A stretch of DNA of 64,000 nt from Protula sp. h YS-2021. Its lineage: Eukaryota; Annelida; Polychaeta; Sabellida; Serpulidae. Where the stretch lies: assembly GCA_949752745.1 (NCBI GenBank), contig OX457031.1, positions 23,051,642 to 23,115,641 of the forward strand. Reading direction: 5' to 3'. The notes beneath the pieces are model-generated. The model saw only the letters and a list, made by a program, of their open reading frames with translations, was not told the origin of the DNA and made no database searches. The number at the start of each line of letters is the position of its first letter. Within the stretch, counting starts at the first letter, position 1. The translations under genes and the position numbers were made by a program. Shown here piece by piece: positions 1-12,682 of this stretch.

Positions 1-2263
1 AAAATTTGTATCGGGTTTGGAACATCTGCAAATATCATTGTCTGATGTACATATCATAGTACACGTCATATCCAAGGCATCGCATACCGGAGCAGCTGCT
101 TGACGTTGATATGAAGATAAGAAGAAGATGAGAAGATTCAAGGAAATGTCCAAAATTGCAAATGCTGCTTCAGCGTTTTTGACAAAGCTTTCTATCGCAA
201 TAATCTGATACAGATACAACTCATTTATACAATGTAGGACAAATGCAGGACAAATAACACGAACACCAATGAAACAAGTTTAAAAGTTCACACAAAATGG
301 TCCTCTGCCTGTATATATGTAGCGTAAAACCCTAAAATAAAACCAGATGTCTGATATAATCAAATAATTGTTATTATTAGGAATTTAAGATGCCTCATTG
401 CATAAAAAAGGATCAAGAGCATGAAATAAGATTTATCCCAAATCAATTTATTTTGTTACGCTTTCTGAGCTTTCTCTAAAACCCGGATTTTATATTTTCG
501 GTTCAAAGTGTTGTTCTGACTATTGCAGAGTTGCTCACATAAGAGTATCACTTCATCTTTTATAAGCGTCAAGTATCAAATTCCCTTATGATTAAAAGTA
601 CTTAAGTAAGTTGTTTTTAGTGAAAGTGATGTCAGTGTCTGGTGGCGATGTTTTTAACAGACATTGTTGCTCTTTGCTTATAGTGAAGAGTTCTCGGTGC
701 TTGTATTAATAAATGTTCGCGTCGTCATGGAGAAGGGTAGGGTAGCCAATAACAACGGTGTCAACGAAACATCGTGCGCAAATAAAAAATCACTTTCTTG
801 ATGATATACTGTGGTGTTTCCAGCAATGGCAGCATAAAAATACTTAATAAAACTTGATGATGCTTGTGAATTAGCGAGAAATATTAATTTGCTATCACAA
901 TTTAAAATTATTTGACAGCTTTTGCATGCTGTATCTAATACAAAAGTTGAGAAACAAACACTTATTCACAACTTCGACAGAGTTCTTTTATTTTCTTTAG
1001 GTGTATATATCACGCGAAGTAGACAGTTTACCATTCAAACTTTTAAACAGTTTAAGTCTAACACTCGAATTTATAATTTAGAGAATTTAGAGTCGGGATT
1101 GCGAACCCTGCCTCCTGGATCCGGCATGTTAAGGATTTAAGAATTCTTTTAAGGCAAGAAACTTCTTTTAAGCGAACTAAATTTAACAATTTACTACTTT
1201 GACATATACTGACACTGCTATAAGACCTCATTTTGGAATTTCCTCTTGTTATGATGAAAAATAGTGCGTGATTTCCTTTATGTTCTTGAAAGCAGCGACT
1301 TGAAAGCTGCATGTGAGAGAGAGAGCTTTGCAAATAACTACAAAATGCAACGCCAAATAACCCAAGTTAAATGTTGTTCGAAGAAAAAACAAAGCAGTTC
1401 TTTGACCCTTTTTATGTGAAAATAAATGCATTATCTGGTGAAGTATGGTGACACGGAATTGGAGAAATCAGTTGTCTTTTCCCCTACAAAAAATAAAGGT
1501 TGCACATTACTTTGCAGCCTCAGACTGAGCACAGATTTCAAGCCACTGCTGCACCAGAAACTAATGACTTATACGTCAACCTGTACCGACACATTTAGGA
1601 TGCAAACATAAGGCAGATAGGGAATAAAAGTGAAACCATATTCTAGGGAAACAATTTTATTTAAAAAAAAGAAAAAAACAACGCATAACATCTTTAGTAC
1701 ATTTCCTTTCTATTCGAATACTTGTTTACCTAAATTTAGAAATTCCAAGGAGTTCTTACATTTTTAACTTGTGAAATAAAACAGCCCAGCATTTTCCTAG
1801 AGGTCTCTGCTGTTCTCTTACAAGGATAGAAATGTCACTTTTGTATTGTTGTTCAGCTGTTTTTTTTACTCTTGCTTACTGTTTGATCTTCCATGGTTAC
1901 TAGCTACTGTCTGGGATAAGGGATTAAAATATTTGCTGTTGTGATAGTCACATTGGAAACAGTGATAGTCCCCATGGAAACTGTAGGGAACATGTTATAG
2001 CTCTAGCAACCAAGCAAAACTCAAGCAACGCGGCAACACGAAGTCCCTCCACAAAATCAGTGTGCTGAAAAAATTATGAGTTTTAAAATACAAAAGGAAC
2101 ACAAGAGGGCTGTAAAGTGGAACAGATTGCTGTTGAATAAAAAACATGTTGTAAAGAATACTAGCACTTAACAGCGGGAAGTCACAATTTAGACTCGGCT
2201 CTTGCTGTGCTAAACTTATACTGGCAAAGCTCTGCTTTATTTAACAAAAAATACCTCCAGGCT
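1..2263. other. Gene-free AT-rich intergenic stretch
   Basis: No reading frame here looks like protein-coding sequence. The frames are short, low in complexity and lack recognisable motifs or splice-bounded open segments. I see no RNA gene. The DNA is AT-rich with scattered A and T runs. Confidence 0.6.
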
Positions 2264-2466
2264 GGTATTCACAAAAGTTAACTGTGCTGTTAACTGTACT
2301 CCCAGAAAGGAAATCAGCTGATTTAGATACATTAAGCAAAAATCATTTGCAAGGATTTATTGCATTATAAAAGTAAAATTTATCAATTAACACTCTAAAG
2401 TTCTGTTTGCTAAATGAACAGCTAACGGAATAATTAGTTAACTGAACAGCTAGCTTTTGTGAGCAA
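2264..2466. mobile_element. Short fold-back (MITE-like) element
   Basis: The left end reads TATTCACAAAAGTTAACTGT and the right end, read on the minus strand, gives TGCTCACAAAAGCTAGCTGT followed by TCAGTTAACT, so the two ends form imperfect inverted repeats of about 30 bp around a 140-bp AT-rich centre. Nothing in it is coding. The structure is that of a non-autonomous DNA transposon. The exact ends and target duplication are not clear. Confidence 0.55.
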
Positions 2467-4745
2467 AGCACAGATGCTTAACTACCACTCGGGCAAGTTA
2501 AGTTTAAACATGTTTTAGTATTTGAAATGGTCGCGGCTGTATGTTTTATAGCCGAGTTCACTCTCTGGGAAGAACGGGAGCAGATTTTGTCTCTAGTATC
2601 TGATTGGTTAAAACAAAGCTCCTAAACTCGGCCCGTGACTCGGAAATTTTCGGTACCCTAAATTCTCTGCAGTGAACCCACACGACGCCCACCCTAGACA
2701 CCATGTCACCATATCACCATGCTGACATATGCCACTGTTCTTGCTGAATGGCCAAGTGTCTGTTCTCTAAGGAACTGCTGTCAGCACATAAATCACTCCT
2801 TCTCATTCTATCTTCAACAAATTCATCCATGCAACATAGTAAGCAGTAACTTAAGTTTTTTTTAGCGATCAAAATTCTTCCCGCCTCCATCGTCTTCTAC
2901 CTGCCTCCTCTTAATCTAAACTTAGATGCTTGCATGACATTTTGTATCTATCGTCCATCCTTCATCCCCCCCCCCTCCCTCTTATTCTGTTTTGATGTAT
3001 AAATTGTACCCTTGTCCGACCCCTTCTCAAGCTCCCTCTTTGTCGTACTAATTGCGTAGAAGTTATATAAACCCATCAAAAAAAAGTTTCTGGAAGCAGA
3101 CAAGCGCAGTCATCACCTCGTAAGTAGACTATATTTTGAAATATTCACAAATCTGTAAATGGCTAGAAACTTTTTTTGCCGGGTTTAAATGCATATCATG
3201 TTTTGTCTTTGTCTTGCCTCCCATCCCCTGTCCCTTCCAGTTTGTATATAAATCATCTCAGTCATTATTGCGTACTTGTATTAGTGTTGAACGTTGTCCA
3301 CCTCAGTTAGTTTTATTTCTCTTTTCTATTGTTCCGTGAGTAAAAGTAGCAGCGACAATACAGTTTACTTTTAGTTGAGTTCAATTGACCACATATTGCC
3401 TAATTCTAAGCTTGAGACGCCATTAAGTTATTCGGATATCGTGTCTATATATGGAAGCATTCGCTAAGACGATATTTTAGTACAAAAGAAACCAAACGGT
3501 ACTTCATTACAATATAGAATAATCAGCCTGCAATGACTTAACTGAGAACTGAAAAACATTCGCAGACCATTTTAGTAAAAATTTAATTATAAGAAAGTTA
3601 CTGATCTGAGAAATGGTGCAAAATAAACTGGCAACATCCATGGCTTACAGAGCACTGACAGCAATGCTGAAACAAGCAGTCGAAGAAGCAAAATGTTCTG
3701 AAGTGCAAAAGCATTGTTCATGACAATATGAAAAAATACCAATTTATAGCAAAAAAAAAAAAAAAAAAAAAAAAAAAGGAAGTTTGCTTTTTCCATCTGT
3801 TAACAGCATTTGATATTCATTTGTCCTACTTTCGCAAGAAATGTGGCTTAGTATATTAACACCTTTACGATGCTGACCATATATAAATAAATTTAGATTT
3901 CTACTATAATACCATATGTTTCTTGGCAATAAATTAAGTTTCGAAGTATAACATACAGTTATTTATTTTTGCGGAGGTGATTTTGGTTGAAATTGTGATG
4001 ATTTCTAAAGCATGTTCGTGGTTGACAATGATGAATTCTATTTTAGTTTTTAAAATAAAGACTTCTTTTCTTTTAGTAGTAATATATTTAATAGCTGTGC
4101 CAATTTTACTTTAAAACAAACATTTCTACCACTGAAACTATTATCAAAGGTCAGTGGCTATACAAACCTGAGCTCATAGCTCCGGTGTATGTTTGCTTTC
4201 GGTTTCTCTATGTTCCTGATGGCTGGAAACCGAGGTTAAATAATATTATAGCAAAATCTGTTTCAAACATTTTGGTGTCATTTTTCTCACTTTCTACTAC
4301 ATTCTCTAAGGAGATCAAGAGCCTCCCCACTCTGACTTAACAAGGGCAAAGGGGCAGCTATGCCTGTGATATTCTGGTCATGTTGTCAGTTAAATTGCTT
4401 GAGTGCAGCCAAGGGCGTTATTTTAATAATAACCCAGACACAACTGACCAAATACTAAATTAGAATCTAAATTGATAAAAAAAGAACTTGGGCGAGTGTG
4501 TAAGAGTTTAACACACATGAGAAGATTCTGTGTGATTTTAAGACTGACATGCGTTAGGAGTCCAGATTAGATCATTAATACTCAGAACAATAACTGGCAG
4601 AATGAAAAGTATGACAAGATTTCCATGAAATTCATTCTGTTATGATTCCTTTGGCGTAGAGATTGCCAGTCTCTTAACCAATTTTCTGCACTGTGATCTG
4701 GAAACTAGACCATGATGTACATACTGCACCGAGGCATGGTATGGT
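2467..4745. other. Intergenic stretch without a recognised gene
   Basis: No convincing exon or RNA gene is visible. The only striking piece is the 27-base A run annotated separately, and a short C run near 2967. Confidence 0.55.
3751..3777 (+). repeat. 27-base poly(A) run
   Basis: An uninterrupted run of 27 adenines. It could be the tail of an old retroposed sequence lying upstream, but I found no matching target-site duplication or recognisable body, so it may be a simple repeat. Confidence 0.8.
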
Positions 4746-5191
4746 GTGGATGTCTGTGTCAGTGTCTCTAAGTCCGTATGGATGTCTGTGTCAGTGTCTG
4801 TATGTCCGTATGGATTTCTGTGTCAGCGTCTCTATATCCGTATGGGTGTCTGTGTCAGTGTCTGTATGTCCGTATGGATTTCTGTGTCAGTGCCTGTGAG
4901 TCAGTATGGATGTCAGTGTCAGTGTCTGTATGTCCGTATGGATGTCTGTGTCAGTGTCTGTATATCCGTATGGGTGCTGCGTCAGTGCCTGTAAGTCCGC
5001 ATGGATGTCAGTGTCAGTGTCTGTATATCCGTATGGGTGCTGCGTCAGTGCCTGTAAGTCCGTATGGATGTCTGTGTCAGTGTCTGTATGTCCGTATGGA
5101 TTTCTGTGTCAGCGTCTCTATATCCGTATGGGTGTCTGTGTCAGTGTCTGTATGTCCGTATGGATGTCAGTGTCAGTGTCTGTATGTCCGC
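4746..5191 (+). repeat. 32-bp minisatellite, about 14 copies
   Basis: The unit is close to GTCCGTATGGATGTCTGTGT followed by CAGTGTCTGTAT, 32 bp, repeated with small variants (TCTGTG or TCAGTG; TATGTCC, TATATCC or AAGTCC). Because 32 is not a multiple of three and the unit has no plus-strand stop in any frame, all three plus frames stay open with the same Val/Ser/Cys-rich peptide. This is a property of the repeat and not evidence for a gene. Confidence 0.9.
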
Positions 5192-6639
5192 AATTAAGCA
5201 AGACCAGAAACCAGCTGAAGTCATTACATGTTTCTGTCATTCACTCTAGCACACGAATACAGTATATTTTTTGTAGCGTAACAAAATTGGCGGGATATTA
5301 TGATCAGCAAATGATGCCTGTGGTTAAGCTTTCCATAATTAAGTAATCAAAGTGCTTGAAGGCGTCATGGCCCTGGAGATTCCATTATTTTTTCTTTCCA
5401 TTTTTTTTCTGTTCACAGATGTGTTCATGAACTAAAACATGAGACACATGATACAAGCGTCGAGTGGACGAGAACTGATCAGGCATAAAGAGTAAACGGT
5501 AAATAACCAAAAATGTCTCAGATATACAGATACCACAAAAATATAAAGAAATTGAGATTTTTGATGTGATTTGCGATCTCTTTTTTTATAGAAAATATCA
5601 TAAACACGTTTTTCCTCTCTAACATGACCAGATCTGTCAGTTCAGGATTTAAATAAAAGTTATTGTACTTAAAAACCGTTAAATATTGAGCAAATTTATC
5701 CCAACTTTTACTTTATAGTTTGAGCAAGAGGCAGGATATGCAGATCCCTTGAAACAACCTGGGAGCATTCTATTGGACAACGTTCCTTTCACAAAAATTG
5801 CTTGCGGTCCATGTCAGTTACTCTTCAAAATTTCACGTGTTCTTTCGAAATCTGAGCTTTTGTGTTGTATTTGCAGAAACGAAGCCGGTATTTTAAATAA
5901 CAGTTTACTTATTTTTTATTTTTATATTTCTGGCATTTATTTTCATTTTTTTAAATTTTTTTTTTTTTGCTTCAGTTCTATATTCTGAAAATTTGTTTCA
6001 CAGAATACAAGGTTTTAGTGTCACTGAGATTAGGCGTCAGCCCTCATCCGTAAATTACATATATATTACGGAAATCACAACTGGAATGCTTGTAAGCCTA
6101 TGTAAATTAATTAACAAACCGTGTTAATAACTGTTTTGAAAATCATTCATTTGAATGGCTAGAAAATTAGCGAATTGTGTCAACATTGTATCTCCTTTCA
6201 CTCCAACTACTATTCTTGGAAACAATGCAAAATTGCCATATGTATATTGAACAAGAAAACGGGACAAACAAATAAAACAACGATCATATATTCCAGTTTT
6301 GGAAGCGGTAATTGTTACAAAGACATCGTTTTTTTAATATGCCAACAAATACCAGAAAGGACATTAAAGCCTTGTTCAGCCAAAGGGCTTCATTCCAATT
6401 TCCGTTTTCATCTGTTAAAAGAGATCTTTGAAAGACAATAAATTCAATGCCGGGTAAAAAAATAATGTGAATAACAAGGCACCGATTGGTACGAATCATG
6501 AAATATGCTCTTTGATTTTTAATACTTAAACATCAAAGGAAATAAGTTCCAGCATCACAACGGGAAATATTTTGTAGATTGTGTCTTTTCACAGTAAATA
6601 GCTGATACGAAGACTGCTTACTGCTATATAGTCTTTGGT
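5192..6639. other. Intergenic stretch without a recognised gene
   Basis: AT-rich with no recognised gene. A segment at about 5719-5880 follows an acceptor-like TTTATAG and stays open for about 50 codons, but it has no clear donor and resembles no family I know. Confidence 0.5.
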
Positions 6640-6870
6640 TGATATAATCCAGTTCTAGTGCGCATGCTCAGTAGAGGAAACGCGCTCGATTCCAACAGGG
6701 AACAAGATGCAGAAACACGAAAAATACACTTTATTTTCTGTGCCATGGTGTGTCGAACTTTTATTGGAATGATGGAAATTTTATTCATAGCATTATTGTA
6801 ATAGGCTTCTAACACAAAACAGTGCTATATCTATTTCAAAGTGATTTTGATGTAGTTCTCCATTGACTTT
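6640..6870 (-). repeat. Arm 1 of a distant inverted repeat (pairs with 9225-9460)
   Basis: Read on the minus strand, this segment matches 9225-9460 on the plus strand with perhaps 75-85 percent identity by eye. Both contain ATCAAAATCACTTTGAAATA, the block ATTACAATAAT then G(C/T)(C/T)ATGAATAAA, a CATTCCAATAAA block, and GAGTTTCCTCTGCTGAGCAT or its variant. These are either two copies of one dispersed repeat in opposite orientation or the arms of one large element. Confidence 0.7.
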
Positions 6871-9224
6871 TATTGTTTCTAAATTTCTCCATTGACTTTT
6901 ATTGTTTATAACTTTCTCTGCTATGAGTAGTGGTTTTTTGTGTAAATCCTGTAGACGAAACTTTGAGTTCGCTTGTTTAAGTACAGTTCTGTACATTAAT
7001 TGCACATACTCGTAATTTATTCAAAGACTCTTTGCAAATGAATTAAAGATTTATATGTTTGAACTGAATGCACCTCTCAATCAATTAAGGATGTTGCTAA
7101 TTAATGAAGAGAATCCTTAAGTACTGAACCAATGCGAAAATTGCATTCCATAAAAAAAACAGGGACAACATGACGAAACATTGACCTGTATACTATGAAC
7201 AAATTAACATTGCGTTATTGTCATAATTGCAACCAATCTGTTATGTAATATATAGGCGTTCTGGGCAAGAAAAAACCTCTGTGTATTATTGTGTTGAGTC
7301 AGAACATTTTGCACTACCCTGAGGCTTTTAGAACATATAAATTACATACACCAGATAAGGTATCGCTGTATGACTATTAATCATGCATCTGGTTGCATAA
7401 ATAATGACCTTTAATAATTGCTTTCTTAACAGATTTAACTATCCGATATTTATATATTTGCAACTATAACATATGCCAAACCTCGTGTTTATGGCTTTTT
7501 AAATTGATTTTTGACAAACGAGAGCGGCAGGCATTACAATGCTATGCAGTTATATTGCAAATTCATCATTGCTTACGGGTGTAAAAAAATATACAATTCA
7601 CATGAACCCATTAGCATTCCGAACTGTCATGAAAGAGATCTTCTTCTAGCCCTTTCCACTCAAAGTGTACACGAAATTTTCCTACTTTTTTTAAAATGTT
7701 ATTGATGCATTTTTCTACCTTACCTTTTGACAACTGGTTCGTTTCATGAAAGTTTAAGATGCACGTTTTTTGTGTTAAATTAAACATCATGTATACAAGA
7801 AAGGAAACTTAATGAAACAATTCCACGAAATTTGGCAACGTTAGTCTGTATGAACTAATAGCTCTCACATAAATAACATTTGTCCAGTTAAGAAGTCGTG
7901 AAACTGATGTTAACAGCCTACGAAATACGTGCATTGTTTATTAACCAGTTTCTTTTTTTTCTATTAAAAGCAAATTTGTTTAAGGTTTTTACTGAGATTT
8001 ACAATAAATTTCAGTACAAACGGGCAAACATTTGACGCCATTGAAAGAGTAAAACATTTAATACTGGTTAAGTAGGCTAATTCAGCACGATGGTGGAGAT
8101 TTTTTGTGGTTTTTCTTCCCAAGTAGTGGTTCTTTTCGCCTTAACAGCCGTTGTCATTTCATTGGTCGACACAAAAAAGGGGTCTTTAAAGAACAACTTC
8201 TTACTAGTTTTTTTCTTTTAGAAGTCTGCATCGCGAATTATTTGGCGAATCTCTGCAGGGGTGGTGGAGGGGGGGGGGGGGGCGGGGACAGGGAGGCTGG
8301 TTGTAGGTTGCAGGGTTGCAAACCCTCTAACTTGAAGTTTGAAGCGCGTCTGATTAAGTTTTCTCAGAGAAGGCAACAAATGCATGAAGAGTTCAATGCA
8401 CTAAATTTAAGTGAAAATTTTGTCAGAATTCAATGTTTGATGTACTGGGGGTATAGGATCAAATCTGTATACCAATATTAGCTCCAGTGCGAAGCAGATT
8501 TAGGTTACTCCATCACCCCCACTGACAACCCCCTCCCCCATTGTGTCAGCCACCCCCTCCCAACCACCAGCCTACCCCTGCCACTGCCAGACCCCCATCC
8601 CCCATTGACAGAATCACCCCACTGTTATCCTTCACCTCCCCACTGTCAGCCTCCCCTACCACTGTCAGTCTCACAATACTGACAACCCCCCTCCCCCTCC
8701 CCTTCCCACTCCCACTCCTTATCCCCCTTTTTCACAACTGCTGAACTCAATGGGCAAAAAACTCGAACCAGACAGAAGAAGAAATAATACTTACCAATTT
8801 GCTGGTGGCTGTTTCTGGCGTCTGCCTCTCGTGTTGGCGTATATTGTTTCTTTATTTCCATTCCAGACATTTACTGCTGTTGCATATATCTGTCACCACA
8901 AATCCCCATAAATGTCAGCATTCTTTTCGTATCAGTTGTTAAGTACTGATTACAGCCCTTTTATACATGGTGAGTGCATAAATCATGGCTTCTTTGTTGT
9001 GTTTTGCAACAAAAGGAATTTAACTAGAACAACGGACTTTAAATTAGAAACTGCACCAACAAGCAACACTGATAAGTTTTAAATAAGTGCGTAAGTTGCG
9101 AACGAGGGCAATTAAGAACGGAATACGCGGATTCACAGTTTCGTCAACGAGATCTACACAGAAAACGAGACTCCAGTTTTGAGGGACAAACATAGAAGCA
9201 GTGAACCTTAGAAATTAATGTAGA
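6871..9224. other. Intergenic stretch between the inverted repeat arms
   Basis: No convincing gene. It contains a G run at about 8268-8282 and the pyrimidine-rich block annotated separately. Confidence 0.55.
8500..8735 (+). repeat. C-rich degenerate repeat (CCCCACTGTCAGCC-type)
   Basis: A pyrimidine-rich stretch in which phrases such as CCCCCACTGACAACCCC, CCCCACTGTCAGCCTCCCC and CCATTGACAGAATCACCCC recur at irregular spacing. It looks like a decayed tandem repeat. The Pro-rich plus frame is a by-product of the composition. Confidence 0.6.
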
Positions 9225-9460
9225 AATGCATCAAAATCACTTTGAAATAGATATATCACTCTTTTTCTGTTAGAAATCCGTTACAATAATGTCATGAATA
9301 AATTTTCCCGCATTCCAATAAAGTTTTAGCACCTTATAGATATGCAATGGTAAAGAAAATGAAATTTTAGTTTTAGTTTTCTTATTTCTTTCTTTATATT
9401 TCTCCACACTGGAATCCTGCGAGTTTCCTCTGCTGAGCATGCGCAATTGAAACTGTGAGC
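9225..9460 (+). repeat. Arm 2 of a distant inverted repeat (pairs with 6640-6870)
   Basis: This is the reverse-complement partner of 6640-6870. The inner ends of the arms are about 2.35 kb apart. The match decays gradually at both ends, so neither boundary is sharp. Confidence 0.7.
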
Positions 9461-10603
9461 TGGCTTATAAAGCAAGTTTATCCATGACGGATCAATACAG
9501 ATCAATACATCGACAGAAATATTTCACTTAAGTTTGGCTATTTTCACTTTTCATGTTGAATTTTCAAATATACAAAACTGATTAAACAACAGGTAAAATC
9601 TCAATATTTGGTTTTTACTGAACAAGCAAACTATTAATTCGCCATTCATGATGATAAAAAGTTTATTTTCAGGTTTACTATTGATTTAGAACAATAATAG
9701 GAACCTTGTGTTAACTCGGCAAAGATAACATTTCTAAATTCTGTCAAACTTCACAGCAACAAAATCCGAAACCACGAGAATCTAATCTTTCAGTTGTCAT
9801 TTAGTTTCAAAACTCCTTGCATCTTTAAAACCAACACAAACACTTAAACGCCTTAAAAGACATATCGAATATCGTTAAATAATTAAAGCTGGTGAACATC
9901 AAACCAGCCCGACAGCATTTGCCATAGTCTTTACAGTAGTTTAAGTTAACAGGAAAGCTATTATTGTTTACTATACTTAGTCCTGCGCGTATCGCGTCAG
10001 GTTAGAAACCCGAACGTTGCAGAACTGTATCACGTTTGACTTCTGCCATGAAAGCTGTTTCCTTATGTTGCGTCTGACTGGCACATTGTCAGTTTGAGAT
10101 GAGTGTTGACAAAGAAACGTATCACGGGATTTTATCAATTAAATATTCTACCCAGACTATGTCTTTCAGAAGGGGCAAGAGGCTTGTAAAAAAAAGGGGG
10201 GGGGGGTCGATCGGAGTCTAAATTTGATTTCATAGGTTCGCAAGGGAAACGAACTATGCTACACGCCTCTTATGTTTTTGATGTATAGATTTCTTCGGAC
10301 TTCTATACACTCTGGGATTTCCAGAGTGTCAGTCTTAAAAGTCTTAAAGCAATGACACCAGAGGCAATGACACTGCCTCTTCTGCCCCCATTCCTTCAAA
10401 ACTTGGAACGATCCAGGTAATATAGTTATGAAAAAGTATTCCTGTGTTGAGGTTGTTATAGTTCTTACCCGTTCTACTGCAGAACATTCCGGTTTTCATG
10501 GACCCTTCTAGGACCTAGGTGTCCCAGCAATCCTTATCCTCCGAAATTATCAAAGGTAAAGATGGTTGATTTCCGGGCATGGGGTCGGGCCTAAAAACGC
10601 AAC

Positions 10604-10644
<41 letters not shown>

Positions 10645-11976
10645 GCATTAGTATTAGTATTATTAGTATTATTATTAGTATTAGTATTATGATTACTATT
10701 ATTTTTTGCTTTTGAACTGTCTTACAGTAACAGTTGTTTAGACATCATTCCGTGAATGTTTTCCTAATCTTGTAGTTTTGCATTCCACAGAGTTGGTAGA
10801 ACATAATTTTACAGAAAAGATCTAACAAAAGGTTTGCAATAAATATAAATTTATTTACTATAGTAATAATGAAAGAGCTTTTGATATTTTTTTAAGATTT
10901 ACAACAAAACAAGTTTGGTGAGTGAGTATTTCTTTGGAATTTTGGTCGTGGATAGATTTCTTAAAGGGTTCAGGCAGGGGACTGCATTTCTTAGTATTTG
11001 AAATGGTATCGGGGACCATTACTCGTGTCAAAACAGAGATGTTATAGTTTTAATTCGTGCTCTTTCACTGAGCTAATTGTTGAATTTCTGCATCCATAAT
11101 TAACCAGAAGACGCATATTTAGTTGCTTTGATCCCGATGTTCCATTGTATTGGATATCTTAAGGCATCCCTAAACAATTAAATGCTTTACTGTTTTTTTT
11201 ATTTGAAATAGCAATAGAATTAGAAATAGATTTAAATAATCTGATTCACAATTTCAGATATCAGCATTTGTTTGGAGATATTGAACAATTTGAAATATAT
11301 TTCATGGTATCAAATACCGTGAAACCCGTGAAAAAGACCATACTGAAACGAGAACAACCTCACACGTATGATCAATTTCGTGCCATTTGTACAGACAAAG
11401 GAGTCATTTTTCTGACCATTCACACAGTGCGAATCCAATAGTTTTTATTTATGCATTTATAAAAAAATGTCAAAACATTTACATCTTCTTTTCAAGTGGT
11501 CTGGGTGATGTACAGAAAAAAATTACAGCAAAATCTCGGGTGTAGGGCCACCAGTGGAACTGAATATCGCCCGATTTCCGAGGTGGTACTATCTGGGGAA
11601 TTCTTCATGATGCAAGACACATAGAACGAGATTACTGAAAGTGGCCTCACTAGTAAGGTAGCTCATCCAGGGGTTCCACTTTGTGATCTAGACCGCAGTC
11701 GCTGGATTTTTCTTAAGAACAAATAGCCAACGATTGGAGCAATTTTGTCATTAGTTTTGTCATTATCCTTTTAGATCTGTTCTCGGAAAAAGGTAAAAAA
11801 GCTATCATTTTGTTTCGCCTTTAATTTAAGGAAGCAAGTTTAATCACTGAATGATTGTTTTATTAAATGCCAGTTCTCCTGTGACGCAAAACTCGTATTT
11901 CTGTAGTTAATATGTCTGGCGATGTATGGCTCTCGGTTTTTTTACATTTTTTTCGCAGACTTATCTACATGGTACC
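9461..11976. other. Intergenic stretch without a recognised gene
   Basis: No exon or RNA gene is supported. It includes the ATT microsatellite at 10605-10690, a G run near 10196, and a perfect-looking short stem around CACTCTGG/CCAGAGTG at 10310-10328. Confidence 0.5.
10605..10690 (+). repeat. (ATT)n microsatellite
   Basis: A pure ATT run of about 13 copies, followed by interrupted ATTAGT/ATT units. Confidence 0.9.
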
Positions 11977-12151
11977 CCCGACATAACGCCCGACGACATA
12001 ACACCCGACGACATAACGCCCGACGACATAACACCCGACGACACAACACCCGACGACATAACACCCGACGACATAACGCCCGACGACATAACACCCGACG
12101 ACATAACACCCGACGACATAACGCCCGACGACATAACACCCGACGACATAT
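11977..12151 (+). repeat. 15-bp satellite (CCCGACGACATAACA/G), about 12 copies
   Basis: The unit CCCGACGACATAAC plus A or G is repeated about 12 times with almost no divergence. The final copy changes into TCGTCCGGAG. As 15 is a multiple of three, several frames on both strands stay open and give perfect pentapeptide repeats (ITPDD; RHNTR; CRRVL), which is a trivial effect. A single unit-like remnant on the other strand, TATGTCGTCGGGCG, occurs at about 12551. The near identity of the copies indicates recent expansion. Confidence 0.95.
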
Positions 12152-12196
12152 CGTCCGGAGAAAAGGGAAGGGTTTGTCTTTGGACCGATTTTTGCC

Positions 12197-12260
12197 CCCC
12201 CCCCCCCCTCCTCTTTTTTTGTCTTTTTTGTTTTTTTTTTGTTTTTTTTTGGTTTTTTTT
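12197..12260 (+). repeat. C run and T-rich homopolymer block
   Basis: A run of more than ten C followed by T-rich sequence broken by single C or G bases. It lies just after the 15-bp satellite and shares its low-complexity character. Confidence 0.85.
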
Positions 12261-12602
12261 GCTTTAATATATTCAAACCAAACTTCAATTAGTGTCACTC
12301 TGTCCAATAGAGATTAAAAGCCTATCCTTTTAATGCCAGCTCCAGAGCTCCATCACACCGACTCAGATCAAAAAGAAATCCGTTCAACGTCACCTAGTGT
12401 CTAATCTACGGTTACGTGAGTCGCTAATAATCTCCTACTGAATTCTTGATGGTTCGATGTCAAAACTGTCGTATATAGTGGGAGCTGTAGAAAAAAAAGA
12501 GATTAATAAAAATCCGGCTAAGTGTCGCACCCAGCCCATTTTTTGGACGTTATGTCGTCGGGCGTTTATGTGGTGGATTCAACCTACTTATGACTTTTCA
12601 GA

Positions 12603-12680
<78 letters not shown>
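12603..12680 (+). repeat. (AAT)n microsatellite
   Basis: About 26 uninterrupted AAT/ATA units. It immediately abuts the left terminal repeat of the element at 12681. Confidence 0.95.

Positions 12681-12682
<2 letters not shown>

Noticed and set aside
4746..5191. CRISPR-like array
   Set aside because: Direct repeats without unique spacers in animal DNA; it is a minisatellite.
4746..5346. Val/Ser/Cys repeat proteins on the plus strand
   Set aside because: The same peptide appears in all three frames because the 32-bp unit has no stops; there is no sign of coding selection.
5719..5880. Possible exon after TTTATAG
   Set aside because: About 50 open codons, but no good donor, no family resemblance and no neighbouring compatible exon.
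11922..12317. Pentapeptide-repeat proteins on both strands
   Set aside because: A by-product of the 15-bp satellite.
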